From contig NC_092580.1 of NCBI RefSeq assembly GCF_037975245.1, positions 3,138,501 to 3,202,500 of the forward strand: DNA of 64,000 nt, written 5' to 3'. The notes under the pieces were generated by a model that was not told the origin of the DNA, searched no databases, and was given only the letters and a program-made list of their open reading frames with translations. Below, in pieces: positions 50,101 through 61,700 of this stretch (position 1 is its first letter; the number at the start of each line of letters is the position of its first letter). Source of the stretch: Apostichopus japonicus. Taxonomy: Eukaryota > Echinodermata > Holothuroidea > Aspidochirotida > Stichopodidae. A program made the translations under genes and the position numbers.

Positions 50101-53037
50101 ATTTTGAGGAAAATTTACGGTCTAAATTTTTTGTAACAAGTAATTAAAATGGCAGAAAAGGAGATAGGGGCCTTTTCTTGACCTACTTTGAGTGTGCTCC
50201 ATATTCACAAACAAAGGCATGTTTGAGATTTAATTTGCATTCAGTTTTGTGAAGAGGCTCAATATACAATAGGTCTGAAGTAACTCTTCAGCCAAACAGG
50301 AAAGAAATCTTCAAAGATATTCTTGTGTTGGGTGATATAAACAAATTCAAATAGCCATCTCTTTCAGTTTTTACACTCTGAGCTTCAAGGGTCAATAGGT
50401 TATCTCAAATGATCCTTGCCAGATTTTCTTAATGGATCACCCGGTTATCTCAATGGTCTTAAAATTGGCCTTATGCTCAGTGATATATACTAGATGTCTT
50501 TTGCTTTAACAGTAAGTTGTGAAAATATTTCACAGTGTTTAAACAATGTCATGTAACTCTCATTCATTAATAACAATTATTAAAGGGATGGTTAGTGGTA
50601 GAGCTGATTAGCTAGCTCAAAATAGGTAAAAGGAAATGTCCATGTGCTCATAGGTTAAACATCTGTGTTTCTATTGTTCACATAGGAAGACTGTTCTTCT
50701 GGATATTGAAACATTTTGTCAAAAAACTCAATATTTTAAAATCCTTACCAGTGAATTAATTGGTTGATGCCTACAAACGAGTGCTACATATAAGAGCTGG
50801 AAATCTCTGATCTTTTCAGGTTCACACTTAATTCTTGGACAAATTTAACTTATAAGTCAGATAGTTAGGTGGAATTTGAAGCATATTATATGGGCAAGAA
50901 TCACAAAGCCTTCAGGCTTTGTGTTGTTACTTGTTATGTTTACTACAACTGCTACACAATGCAAATTTATTATGAATTAGCCCCATTTGTATAGCATACT
51001 TTTATGCCCTACTCAGACTTAAATATGATGTTGAGTTGTGTAGAATTTGTTTCTTTTCACCATATAGATGCACATGATGAATCGGTGCCATTTACCTGTG
51101 ACATTCAGACCACAACGGACACCAGCACCCAACACCCTGATGTTGAATGTATCCAAGAAGCTATTGCACTCAGTCGAAGTCCATCGCCGGTACCCGAACA
51201 TCACAACATAATGAAGCCTTTGACTACATCCATGCAGACAAACAGAGTAGGTTACAAAGTCCCACGGCCGGTTGTTCAAGTTATCCTTCTCCTCCACCTG
51301 TAAGGTTTATGCCTGCAGTACAAGGTAGTCATGTTGAACAGTGCCGAACACCCTTTGACGAACCAAATTATTCCAATTACCTTAGAGCAATGCTCGCTGA
51401 AGCCGAGAGACTCGCTAACCAGAGCCGACCTTTAACAAGTTATAGTAGTATTGATAGTGTGCAGACTGACACTTTACCTTTGCAAGAGGATATTGTTAGA
51501 GGTGATAAATTGAGACAACAGCGTAAGAGACTTTACCCCTCCAGGGGTGCAGAACCATCAGATGTTGCTCCTGCAAGTATCTCAGAGGCAGTGAGTTTAC
51601 AGCCTGCAGCTGGAACCAGATCATCATCCAAGAGGAAATGCTTACCAACTAAAAAAGATGTAACAGGTAGGATGGCCATGAACAGAGTCCTGCTCATTGT
51701 TACTCATCTTTAAAATATTGTTTCAATTACAGTGTTGTAATATCATGATTATACCCAGTTGGTGGTACACATTACATCTAACTAGTAGTATTGATAGTGT
51801 GCAGACTGACACTTTACCTTTGCAAGAGGATATTGTTAGAGGTGATAAATTGAGACAACAGCGTAAGAGACTTTACCCCTCCAGGGGTGCAGAACCATCA
51901 GATGTTGCTCCTGCAAGTATCTCAGAGGCAGTGAGTTTACAGCCTGCAGCTGGAACCAGATCATCATCCAAGAGGAAATGCTTACCAACTAAAAAAGATG
52001 TAACAGGTAGGATGGCCATGAACAGAGTCCTGCTCATTGTTACTCATCTTTAAAATATTGTTTCAATTACAGTGTTGTAATATCATGATTATACCCAGTT
52101 GGTGGTACACATTACATCTAACCATGAGCATAAGCATAGTCTCTGAATAGTTAGAAGAATTGTACTCTTTTATTTTGTTTTGTGTCACAGGTTTCCATTT
52201 ATTTTTTTGTTCTGTATTCTTCATACTAACGTATGTAACTGCCTCTTAGCTGCAATCAACAGGACTTACCATGACTCCTGCTAACCAGTAAAACATCTCT
52301 CCCATCCAAACCCTCAGCATTATATCTGTATTGCTCAAATATTGCAGCATGATAAAAAATGTGTGGTTGTTGATGACAGTAGTTGCTAAGCTGTGATTTT
52401 CAAACCATTCTTGTTATGACAGAGTTGTAGATGTGTTTCTGAAATTATCACGGATTCACTGTTTCAATATTCTATTATGTTGACTTGAAATACATTGGAT
52501 GACAAATCATTAGTGTTTACAAAGCATGTTTATGAAAGGGTTACATTTTATGGCATTTCATATTTATATGTACTAACCTAACCACAGTTTTATTAGGTAT
52601 TACTATTACACATGAAATCAGATCAAAATTAATTTATAAATGTTAAATATTATTTATTATTACCAGATAATCGCTGTCTCCCCCTACAGTAAAGTTACGC
52701 TAGCTACCTGTCAAAAAAAAATCTACTTTTTAATATTTAGAGAACTTTCTTTCAGCTATTCTTTGGGATGATGTTTTGAAAATGTAAACAGCTTATATGT
52801 TTAGTTTAATGCAAAGGAAAGTTTTTATTAGAATGAGTATCGATTTTCAGAGAGCTTGTGTGGGGGCTTATGTCATTGATCAACTGTCATTTTCTTGCTT
52901 TCCTATCAGGGGCTAAGTCCACCTCCCTCACTTCAGAGGTTAACAACCCTGTGACCCTCAACCCAGGGTGGTCCTTCCAGCCAAGGAAGTCATTCGGAAC
53001 TTCGTACAAGATGAACAGACACAAGTTGAGGCTTTGA
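44408..53037 (+). CDS. Nucleoplasmin-like domain protein (FKBP39/46-type N-terminus)
   Basis: Eleven exons: 44408-44508, 45415-45507, 46440-46595, 47261-47380, 48042-48107, 48382-48447, a degenerate copy 48609-48678, 49058-49153, 49691-49765, 51068-51666 and 52910-53037. The first ATG in frame is at 44448. All introns are phase 1 with GT-AG sites. Exons 1-4 encode a nucleoplasmin-like (NPL) beta-barrel as in FKBP39/FKBP46: [20 protein letters not shown], then [27 protein letters not shown] and VHLTGY. Acidic repeats, two sumoylation motifs and a basic disordered part ([26 protein letters not shown]) follow. No FK506-binding domain is present. The likely role is a nuclear histone or chromatin chaperone. 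A frameshift near 51205 is apparent. AATAAA at 53833 could be the poly(A) signal. Confidence 0.75.
46980..47127. repeat. (TA)n microsatellite
   Basis: About 148 bp of almost pure ta repeat with a few 'taaata' interruptions near 47050-47080. It lies in an NPL-gene intron. The length may be unreliable in the assembly. Confidence 0.98.
48042..48678 (+). repeat. Triplicated acidic exon of the NPL gene
   Basis: Three copies of one exon with flanking intron sequence: 48042-48107 and 48382-48447 (66 nt each, phase 1 to 1) and 48609-48678. The first two encode V-P-(E/K)[12 protein letters not shown] followed by TVTS(Q/R)EL. Because each is a whole number of codons with symmetric phases, extra copies keep the frame. 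The third copy has a 4-nt insertion ('gcat') and changed bases, so it would shift the frame and is probably skipped or dead. The intron stretches after copies 1 and 2 are also similar. Confidence 0.85.
49800..50500. repeat. Possible dispersed repeat in an NPL-gene intron
   Basis: The stretch starting 'gggtcaatccatgccaaatca' and 'ataggcccccacgtcgaccc' differs in texture from its surroundings and resembles the consensus-like ends of dispersed invertebrate repeats. No second copy or target duplication is visible in this window. Confidence 0.3.
51443..52122 (+). repeat. Perfect 340-bp tandem duplication over an exon-intron boundary
   Basis: 51443-51782 and 51783-52122 appear identical base for base. 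Each unit holds the last 224 nt of NPL exon 10 (from SSIDSVQTD to the donor ACAG|GTAGGA) and 116 nt of intron. The second copy lacks a phase-1 acceptor in a usable frame, so it is probably intronic. Perfect identity means a very recent duplication, a copy-number polymorphism, or an assembly artefact. Confidence 0.95.
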
Positions 53038-53268
53038 ATCTATCTATCTAAGAAGCATTTGGCCATTCGAAAGAAAAGTGCACAATCGCCTACTTTGGTA
53101 AATTCATGTGCTTGCTGTAAATCGAAGATGTCCAAACATTATAAAATCAAGTTAGGTGACTGAGAACATTACTTTTGTTTCATGTGTCATAAGATGTTCA
53201 CACAGGATAAACAGCTGCAAAAGTATGTTAGAATTATTCCACACCCAAAGAACAAACCTTCCAAATAA
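52910..53268 (+). other. Terminal exon with zinc-ribbon-like frame beyond two TGA codons
   Basis: The last exon, in phase with donor 51666, reads to a TGA at 53035-53037. The same frame continues for 77 codons to a TAA at 53266-53268, crossing only one further TGA (53161-53163). The downstream part encodes CACCKSKMSKHYKIKLGD and, after the second TGA, EHYFCFMCHKMF: two CxxC pairs as in a zinc ribbon. This is best read as an ancestral C-terminal zinc finger lost through TGA mutations. UGA readthrough is a weaker alternative. Confidence 0.55.
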
Positions 53269-53832
53269 CCTGTTGCCTCATTGATTTTCACGTTTTATGC
53301 TAAGGTTCTATTGGAAATGTCTGTTGTCCTTGCTTATATTGAGTTGTTGCACTTGAGAGGAATTTTTATAATAAGTTTTCTTTCATAATAACGAAATGGC
53401 TGATGTCCTGGCTTGATTGAGGGTTTTATTTAAGGTTTGGTCTGAATGATTTCAAAGTTACAGCATAAGATACAGGTATAAGTTGTGCTGTTCTCCCAAG
53501 TATGTATTAATATATGCATACCAATATTACAACTAACTTCAAGTTAACATTTAAACTAAAAGTAACTGCTTGTTATTTGCATCAATGATTTATTTTCTAC
53601 ATCCTGATAATCCAGTAATATTGATGCTTTCATGAAACTATAACAAATTGAAGCGCATCCATGACATATATGACAAGAAAATTGTCTATATTATGCAGTA
53701 TTAGAGGTCAAATTAGTGCCAGGAATCTCTTTATATAATATGTATGAGAGTTTAGAAGAAATACTGCTATAGAATATTGCGTTTGTTGTGGTAAGAGTGC
53801 TGAAGTGCTACAATGGAGAAAGATGTAAAATG

Positions 53833-53838
53833 AATAAA
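53833..53838 (+). terminator. Candidate poly(A) signal AATAAA
   Basis: This is the first clear AATAAA on the plus strand well downstream of the NPL-gene stop, in the context 'aaaatgaataaatttg'. Nothing else marks the 3' end. Confidence 0.35.
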
Positions 53839-53954
53839 TTTGTTTGAATAATCGCGGTTTCAATATGAGTTACTATTTCATTAATTGAAAAATTCCCAGT
53901 TTCAAAAAATTGAGTGATTTGCTAGTTATTGAGTTTATTGGCATTGTATTTTCT

Positions 53955-54030
53955 AGATTGTTTGTAAAGCACACAGATGCATTGCGCATAGTGTGCTATA
54001 TAAGATTTCATTTACATTACATTACATAGG
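53955..54030 (+). repeat. LINE-type 3' tail with (attac)n
   Basis: 'tttgtaaagcacacagatgc...gtgtgctatataag' followed by 'tttacattacattacat' resembles L2/CR1-like 3' ends. The 5' part is not recognisable. The surrounding 53270-55670 holds no recognised gene. Confidence 0.5.
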
Positions 54031-55672
54031 ACAATATTAAAGTTTCTTATTCTGGAAAAGTCTATACCAAAATATTATCCTGATCCCATTCTCAATCTGT
54101 CTCTGTTCCTATTATCCTCCAACTGGTGCGGCTAAGCTTCTCCCAGTCCCCCCCCCCCCATTCACACCCCCTTCCTGGTCACATCCACTGTCAACATGCT
54201 ATGACTTTGTTACAGAAGTAAGATTTAGTAAGTAAAATTGCCACAAAGATCTCTCCTGGGCAATGCCAAGAACGGAATATACTATTAAAATGGTCATAAG
54301 AAAAGGACAACTTGTTGAAGACTCACACTTTAAAGTTGTTCTGACATTATAGGCTTTACCTTTGTGTTTTGATTTTAAATTGAAACCCAATTACCCAGTT
54401 AATAAGCCATGTGTACTGATGTACATCTTCAAGTGCATTTGTATGGTAACAAACTAATAGTATCTGTTAATTCTGATACTGGAGTGCACCTCACACTGCA
54501 CCATAAAATAGTTAGTTATTATCCACAGCTGCTTGCAGCTAACGTTGGTATTACAGCCACAAGATCGCAAGGTTAACACAAATAACTCTCAACTTCATTG
54601 GAGGAGGAACATAAAATTTATTGCTTGCGAAAGGAAAGAAAGTATAACAGCTAGTAGAAAAGGATTCTGTTCATATTTGTACACATAGTAACATGTGTGA
54701 TGGGTGGGGTTTGGGGGGGGGGGAGTGTAGGGACTTAGGGATTCATTTAATTCTTGTTTACAATCCAGGGATTCTGGAGTAGTTCAGTTAATAAGGTAAT
54801 CATAATGAGGATAATCAATTGTATGAACCTAGTGTCATACAGACTGTTAAAAGATCGGTGAATTAGAAGAATAGCCTTTTAACTAAAATGAAGACAGTAT
54901 GCAGGTAGCGGAAATGATGACATTTTAAATATTATTAAAAGAACACTCATCGATCACTGGTAGTAATGTTATCTAATCATAACACATATTTTGTGACACT
55001 GATGATGCTAACCAACTCAAAATCAGTATACACATCTATAATATAAACTCTGACCATAGGTCTCGATATATAAGCATTTCAAAGTTGCCAGGGATATTAA
55101 GTCTATTTCAAAATTGTAGTTGTTTTATTTCAAAATTGTAAATTGTTTTATTTAAAAATGCAGGTATGAGGTAAGCAAAAGTTTACGTCTGTTTATTTCG
55201 CAATGGCCCCTATCTCAAGATAACGGCGTTTTGTCAATATTTATTGGCTTGATTGAATTATCCCAAGAAATAGATATTTTCTGTTGCTCAAGCCTAGAAT
55301 AAACCCAATGTTCATTTTTTAGCACAAATCCCTGAGTTTATAGAGTTTTACGAAAGATTCGGTAAAATTTTCGAAAGTCATTCCATAAGAATATAAAAAA
55401 GATAATTTACGATCGTTTAAAGACTAATGTTGAATATAATGACTTTTCAATTTTCGAAGAAGTTGCAGTCGCTAGACGTAAGAGAAGGCGCTGAACGCAC
55501 ATGAAAGATATTAGTACAAAACAACCAGTTAAAACAACTGTATCGGGCAGCTTTATCGCCCACCGTTCCATTTTGGAACATTTCTACATTCAATTTCCGA
55601 GGAACAACACTAAACCGGAAAACATTTCTGTAAAATAAAGCGTTTTATTTGACTGCCTAGAAATCACGTATC

Positions 55673-56313
55673 CAAGGGCGGCGGAACCGGGGGGCACAGG
55701 GGACACGTGCCCCCCCCCCCCACTTTTCCTCGGGTTAAAAATGTGCCCTTTTTCTACATAAAAATTGAGGTGTTTCAAGTTAGAGGCCAGGGAACCAGAA
55801 TGAACACTCGGGAAGGGCCGTTTCCGGCCATCTGAGGGGTTTGTAAAACCAAAATTTTCTTGTACGCTCCGCGCCAACCGATGGTGGCGCTCCACTCAGA
55901 TAATCGTGCATACAACTTTTCAAATCCTGGCTACGCCCTGACATTTAATGAATTTCTGGGGGTCAAACTCAAAGCTATTTCGAATGGAAAAATTTGTTAA
56001 GATATTAACAAGAAATAAACTCTAATTCGGAAGATTCCTACATTAGCAACTAGCATGATTTCACCTCATTTTGTCTCAAAAGAAAACTTGTTCCTTGTTT
56101 CCCAATTTGCACATTGGATATTGCAGTGCTAGTATGCATATTTTCCTTGAGTGGGGGGGGGGGGGCGTTGATGGAGTGATGTGTATACGCAAGTAAGATA
56201 CTAAATAGGGTACTAAATATAAGGCTGCATCAGTCCAATCGAATTTCTGCAAAGTGCCCTTTGATGTCGGTGCCCCCCCCCCCCCCAGATTAAAAGTGCT
56301 TCCGCCGCCCTTG
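55673..56313. mobile_element. hAT-like MITE, 641 bp
   Basis: Perfect 14-bp terminal inverted repeats, caagggcggcggaa and ttccgccgcccttg, are flanked by a perfect 8-bp duplication, cacgtatc, at 55665-55672 and 56314-56321. Long C- and G-runs lie inside both ends. An internal block (ttccggccatct, then gcgccaaccgatggtggcgct) is shared with the element at 32901-33732. Confidence 0.92.
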
Positions 56314-56667
56314 CACGTATCACTTGCAAAAATAGGAGCAGACTATAGCACAGAATTGCGCATACTCCTAGAAAAAAGTAGTATACAAGTTAACGCCTCG
56401 CCAACTCTAAGAAGAACAAATTGAACGTAACTGTGACATTTATCTCTCAAAGATTGATCTTCTATTCTTCATGGAATGCGCGAAGAAAAATCGAAGCTAA
56501 ATCAGTTATCCAAACTTTCTTAAACACACGGCGATACACTGTGTCAGCATCCTTCCTATACCAATTTCTATGCACTGAAGTAGGAAGAATGACGTCATAA
56601 GACATCGACTGAAGCCACTCATCAAACTGGTGGCGCTTTGCTTGTACGGCAAGTAGAGACCTTATAG

Positions 56668-57570
56668 TATTTCTATCGGGTCCTTTGGGACCACGTATCT
56701 CCCGAACGGAAGCAGATATGGACCTGGGAGTTGCAGATTTGGGCTCCTGGGCATCGATTACTCCATGTTACATCATTTGGGCGAAATCGATTTTGGGTCA
56801 GTTTTGGAAAACTGCAAATCAGGTTTTTGGCCCCCCTGCACGCCCACACACAACACCCAATTCCAAAATAAACTTCAGATTCGTAATCAGCGTGTCGCGA
56901 ACTACCAGAAAAGATACACATTTATCGCATTTGCGACAACAAGTTTTTTCATCTCAAGAAAAAGTTCGCGACACGCTGATTACGAATCTGAAGTTTTTTT
57001 GGAATTGGGTGTTGTGTGTGGGCGTGCAGGGGGCTAAAAAAACCTGATTTATGATTTATGAAAAAAAAATAGAAATCATATAGACAAAAAGCCTTTCCCG
57101 GTCAGATAATTACACGCAATTGGTGTATAACAAAGACAAGGGTGTCTTCTACTCCACGTCTAATTTTAATGTCGATGGGTGTTTCAGAGAGGACAAGAGA
57201 GTGGGCTGAAAAGAGGGGGTTTTCCAAATTGTGCACTTATAAAGAACACGTATTTCTATTGGGTCCTTTGGGACCACGTATCTCCCGAACGGAAGCAGAT
57301 ATGGACCTGGGAGTTGCAGATTTGGGCTCCTAAGCATCGATTTCTCCCTGTCACGTCATTTGGGCGAAATCGATTTTGGCCGGGATGATTTCTGGTCGAT
57401 TTTGGGTCAGTTTTGGAAAACTGCAAATCAGGTTTTTGGCCCCCACGCCCCCACACAACACCCAATTCCAAAATAAACTTCAGATTCGTAATCAGCGTGT
57501 CGCGAACTACCAGAAAAGATACACAGTTACCGCATTTGCGATAACAAGTTTTTTCATCTCAAGAAAAAGT
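56668..57570. repeat. ~300-bp direct repeat with an inverted partial copy
   Basis: A block from 'gggtcctttgggaccacgta' to 'catctcaagaaaaagt' occurs at about 56668-56966 and again at about 57252-57570; the second copy has an extra piece near 57387-57402. Directly after the first copy, 56966-57049 is a near-perfect reverse complement of 56818-56901. This forms a foldback with arms of about 83 bp and a loop of about 64 bp. Class unknown; open frames here are repeat artefacts. Confidence 0.8.
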
Positions 57571-58463
57571 AAGACCGAAAAACTTTACGACGAACAAAGG
57601 ATTAAAATCTTTGTTGTCCCTAAAAGTTTTTCGCTTTTCTATTGTTCCTCTGAAAAGTTGCAAACTGAGCGAAATAAAAGGGCGCTCGACGCATCTTGCC
57701 AGTGATACGTGATTTCAAAGCAGTCAAATCAAACCTTTGTTTGTCATCTTGACATTTATGAATAAATGGGTCAAATTTTGGCAAAAATGTTGGCAAAAAC
57801 TGCTTACGGTTTTTTAGGTGAACATTTTTTTGTGCTAAAACATCACTAGAAGTTCTTAAATAGTACTTTCCTAGGGGCTCCGATCCTCCATATTATTCCA
57901 GATACACTGAGTGCGGCTCAATTTGACATTTAAATGTCTCGCGCGCAAAGCGCATTGAGGTGCTTAAATCTGAGCATTGGAGACCAAAATTTTACTTTCT
58001 AGCATTATTTTGAGCAATGCTGGATATCTTTAATGAGACTTTTGATTTTGTGCAAACCTTAAACAATGCACTGAGTAAAAAAAAAAAAAAAGTAAAAAGT
58101 GCTGAATTGCCTGTTTCAACATTGGTCTAGCTCTAGCAATCAGCACAATTTTTCAAGATATATATATATATACCGCTCTCTACAGCGAAAATAAGAACTG
58201 TAATTTTATTTCAAAGGTAAATGAGAATTATTTTTGATTCAACTTTACCATTGTGTTTTTAAAGTAGTTTAATATTCAAGTCTTTTCCGTTTGCTGTAAC
58301 CTCAAGTGAAATATTCTTTCCACCTTTATTTCAGGAATCGATAGAGTTATTTGCCTTTGATTGTGCAATTGGAAGATTGTTGACCGTTGTCATTATTTAA
58401 TGATCTTAATGAAGTCAATTGATCAAAATAACTAGTGAATTTTTGTACTAATCACGGGCAGAT

Positions 58464-58635
58464 TGTTATACCCTGGATTAATGGAGGATTATCCTGATTC
58501 CTAGCGATATAACAAGAAGACAAATGCTAAGTGTTTACAGCACATGCGGCCATATTGAACTGTTTATTTTCATCAGGTCACATGCAGGTCACAACAACTT
58601 TACCAAAATAGATGGCGTGATACTGATATATAACA
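58464..58635 (-). repeat. 3' LTR (element orientation)
   Basis: 172 bp, identical by eye to the other LTR, with tgttat...ataaca ends. Confidence 0.97.
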
Positions 58636-58647
58636 CTCCTTCCTACC
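58636..58647 (-). promoter_or_regulatory. Polypurine tract
   Basis: On the minus strand 'ggtaggaaggag' abuts the 3' LTR. By family it is the plus-strand DNA primer site. Confidence 0.8.
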
Positions 58648-58680
58648 AGATGATGAAACAATCAAATATTTTTCTTCATT

Positions 58681-58765
58681 AAACAACTCAACTTTTATTA
58701 AATCAATCTTTTATCAAATCATAAACAACTCAACTTTTATTAAATCAATCTTTTATCAAATCAAA
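58681..58765. repeat. ~42-bp tandem duplication in the element's 3' UTR
   Basis: 'aaacaactcaacttttatta' followed by 'aatcaatcttttatcaaatc' is present twice in tandem between the gag-pol stop and the polypurine tract. Confidence 0.9.
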
Positions 58766-58794
58766 CAAACAAAACTAACAACTTGAGGGTATAG

Positions 58795-61700
58795 TTAAAT
58801 CTCTAACCTCTTGGGTGGTCTGACAACTCTGCCTGACCTGGTTACTGTAGCTGATGGTGCAGGTGACTCTGCTACCACAACTGGGGTTTGACCTGTGTGG
58901 ACAGGACTACCAGATACTACTGGGGATGTGGTGGAAGGTCCTGGCTGATCCAAGTTAGAGCTCTGCCCTAATTCCCTAGTTGTCTGAGGTACATTAACTG
59001 GAACTGGCACAACATCAGCATCCATAGGGGAGTTGATGTTTGGTTTTCCAGCCATAGCATTTGCACCAGTATCATCAGGGATAAGATGATCTGAGTGTAC
59101 AAACCTACGATTATTGCCAGGGATCCTAACAACATATGTACGAGGCCCCTTGACTTTCACTATGGTACCAGGAATCCATCGATCCTTCCCCCCTCTAACA
59201 TTTCGCACCCTCACTGGTTGATAAAGGTCGAACTGCCGCACTGATGAACTGCGGTCCCTTTGCTGTTTTGCAGCATCCTGTCTCTTTTCCACCTTCCTCT
59301 GCAGGCTAGGTTTCAATAAAGAGAGCCTAGTCCTAGGGGATCTCTTAAGAAATAACTCTGATGGAGTTTTCCCGGTAGTTGTGTTCGGGGTATTTCTAAG
59401 ACTAAATAAAACATTAGCTACCTTGTGACCCAATGTCTCCCCACTTGACTTAGCAAAAGCATTCTTGAAAGTTTGAACATTGCGTTCTGCAAGCCCATTC
59501 GTAGCTGGATGGTATGGAGAAGTGAGAGTATGGTCCACACCATTGGACTTCAGAAAGTTCTGAAATTCCTCAGATCTAAACTGAGGACCATTATCACTTA
59601 CTAGCTGAATGGGTAACCCATAACGTGCAAAAAGTGTTCTCAACACATTAATCGTGGCAGTACTTGTTGTGGTATTCATTGGTAATACCTCCAACCACTT
59701 TGAATGGCTATCCACCACTAGCAAGAAATTCTGACCTTTGACCTCTGCATAGTCTATGTGAACCCGCTGCTACGGCTGTGTGGCCCATGGCCATAACAGC
59801 AATGGTTCAGGGTTAGGCGCCTTCTGCACTTGTATACATTGCGTGCACAGCCTAACTTTATCCTCAATATCCTTGTCTAAACCTGGCCACCATACATAAC
59901 ACCTAGCAAGTGCCTTCATCCGACTCATGCCCGGATGACATTCATGAAGTTCACTCAGGATAAGCTCATGCAATTTGGATGGAATAATTACTCTACGCCC
60001 CCAAAGAAGGCATCCATCCTCCAGGGATAGCTCATCTCTGCGTGTGAAGTATGGTTGTATGGCAGGGTCCACACAATGATTTGGCCAGCCAGATAGAGTA
60101 AACTCTAAAACTTTGGCTAAAACTGGGTCCTTGTCTGTATGTTTTGAAATTTCAGTCGCAGTAATAGGGGTTTCCATTAGGACTGTCTCAAAAACAAAAT
60201 ACTCCTCTGGGTCACCACTAGAGGCTTCCCCAACTGGGAGTCTGCTGAGCAAATCTGCATTTGCATTCTTTGCGGAAGAGCGGTACTCAATATTATACTG
60301 ATATGCGGACAATAACACTGCCCATCTCTGCATCCGTGCTGCCGCCAAAGCCGGGATACCATGTTTTGGTCCGAAGATCTTAGTCAACGGTTGGTGATCT
60401 GTGATAAGTGTGAAATTAGTGCCATACAAATACAAGTGGAATTTCTTGATCCCAAAAATAATGGCAAGAGCCTCTTTTTCGATTTGGGCATAATTCTTCT
60501 CGGTCTGACTCAATGTCCTAGAGGCATATGCTATGGGGCGATCTGAACCATCTGGATATCGATGGCCCAAAACAGCTCCAAGTCCACATGGACTAGCATC
60601 CACACTCAACACTAGAGGTTTATTTGGATCAAAATGGGTGAGCACCTGATTACTAGCTAAAGCATTCTTTGCATTAACAAAAGCTTGCTCACAGTCATCA
60701 CTCCAGACCCAATTAATGTTGTGTTGCAGTAGGGCATACAATGGTTGCATCTGAGAAGAGAGATTCCTTACAAATTTGCCATAATAGTTCACCATGCCCA
60801 GAAAGGACTTCAATTCAGATACATTGGTTGGTCGAGGTGCCTTTTGTATGGCCTCGATTTTGTCCTGCAAAGGGCTCACACCTTCACTGGTGAGCTCATG
60901 ACCAAGATACCTGATCTTTGATTTCATGAATTGACATTTTGTGCCATTCAGCCGAACATTGTGCATGTTTAACCTCGCAAACACTGCTTCGAGGGCCTTA
61001 AGGTGACTATTCTCATTCTCAGTTGCAATCAAGATATCATCTATGTAACAAAATACATTGTCTAATCCAGATAATATTTTGTCCATCGTTTCCTGGAAAA
61101 TAGCTGGTGCAGTTTTCACCCCATAACACAAACGTTTTGGTGACAGTAACCCCTTATGTGTATTCATTACTAGGAGCCTAGCTGATTCGTCATCAAGAAA
61201 CAGCTGATTGAAGGCACCAGATAAATCAAGCACTGAAAATACCTTAGGGTGTGTACCTCCCTGTGCCAGTTTTGCAAATAAATCATTAGTATTTGGTAAT
61301 TTGTATCCCTCATCTTCAATACAATCATTCAAAGCTTTGTAGTCTCCACATACTCTTATTTCACCGTTTCCCTTCTGTACATGCACAACTGGTGAGGCCC
61401 ATTCACTATAGTTGACTTGGGTAACTATATCATTCTTGATAAGTTTCTCATATTCATTTTCCACCTTTGACAACAATGAGTAAGGCACTGGCCTACTCTT
61501 TTGGTATTTGGGTCTACTTTTTGCTTTCACCCTCAACCTAGCAGAGAATCCCTTAATACCCATTTCCCTTGATGAGAATATTTTCTGATTTTGACTCAAC
61601 AAATTTTCCAAGGTTGGTGACACAGGATTCCCCAAATTTTGGATTCCAACCTTTGCTGGTTTTGGCTCAGATACCACAAAAATATTCTCCCAGTCCAGTT

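Noticed and set aside
53035-53163. Selenocysteine at the in-frame TGA codons
   Set aside because: Neither TGA lies in a known selenoprotein motif and no SECIS-like structure was recognised downstream; decay of the C-terminus is simpler.
58636-58790. Envelope-like frame in the LTR element
   Set aside because: Only about 150 bp separates the pol stop from the 3' LTR, and it holds a short tandem duplication and the polypurine tract.
58795-59724. A separate second gene for the integrase core
   Set aside because: It is in the same frame as the upstream gag-pol and lacks its own start context; it is the continuation after one TAG.
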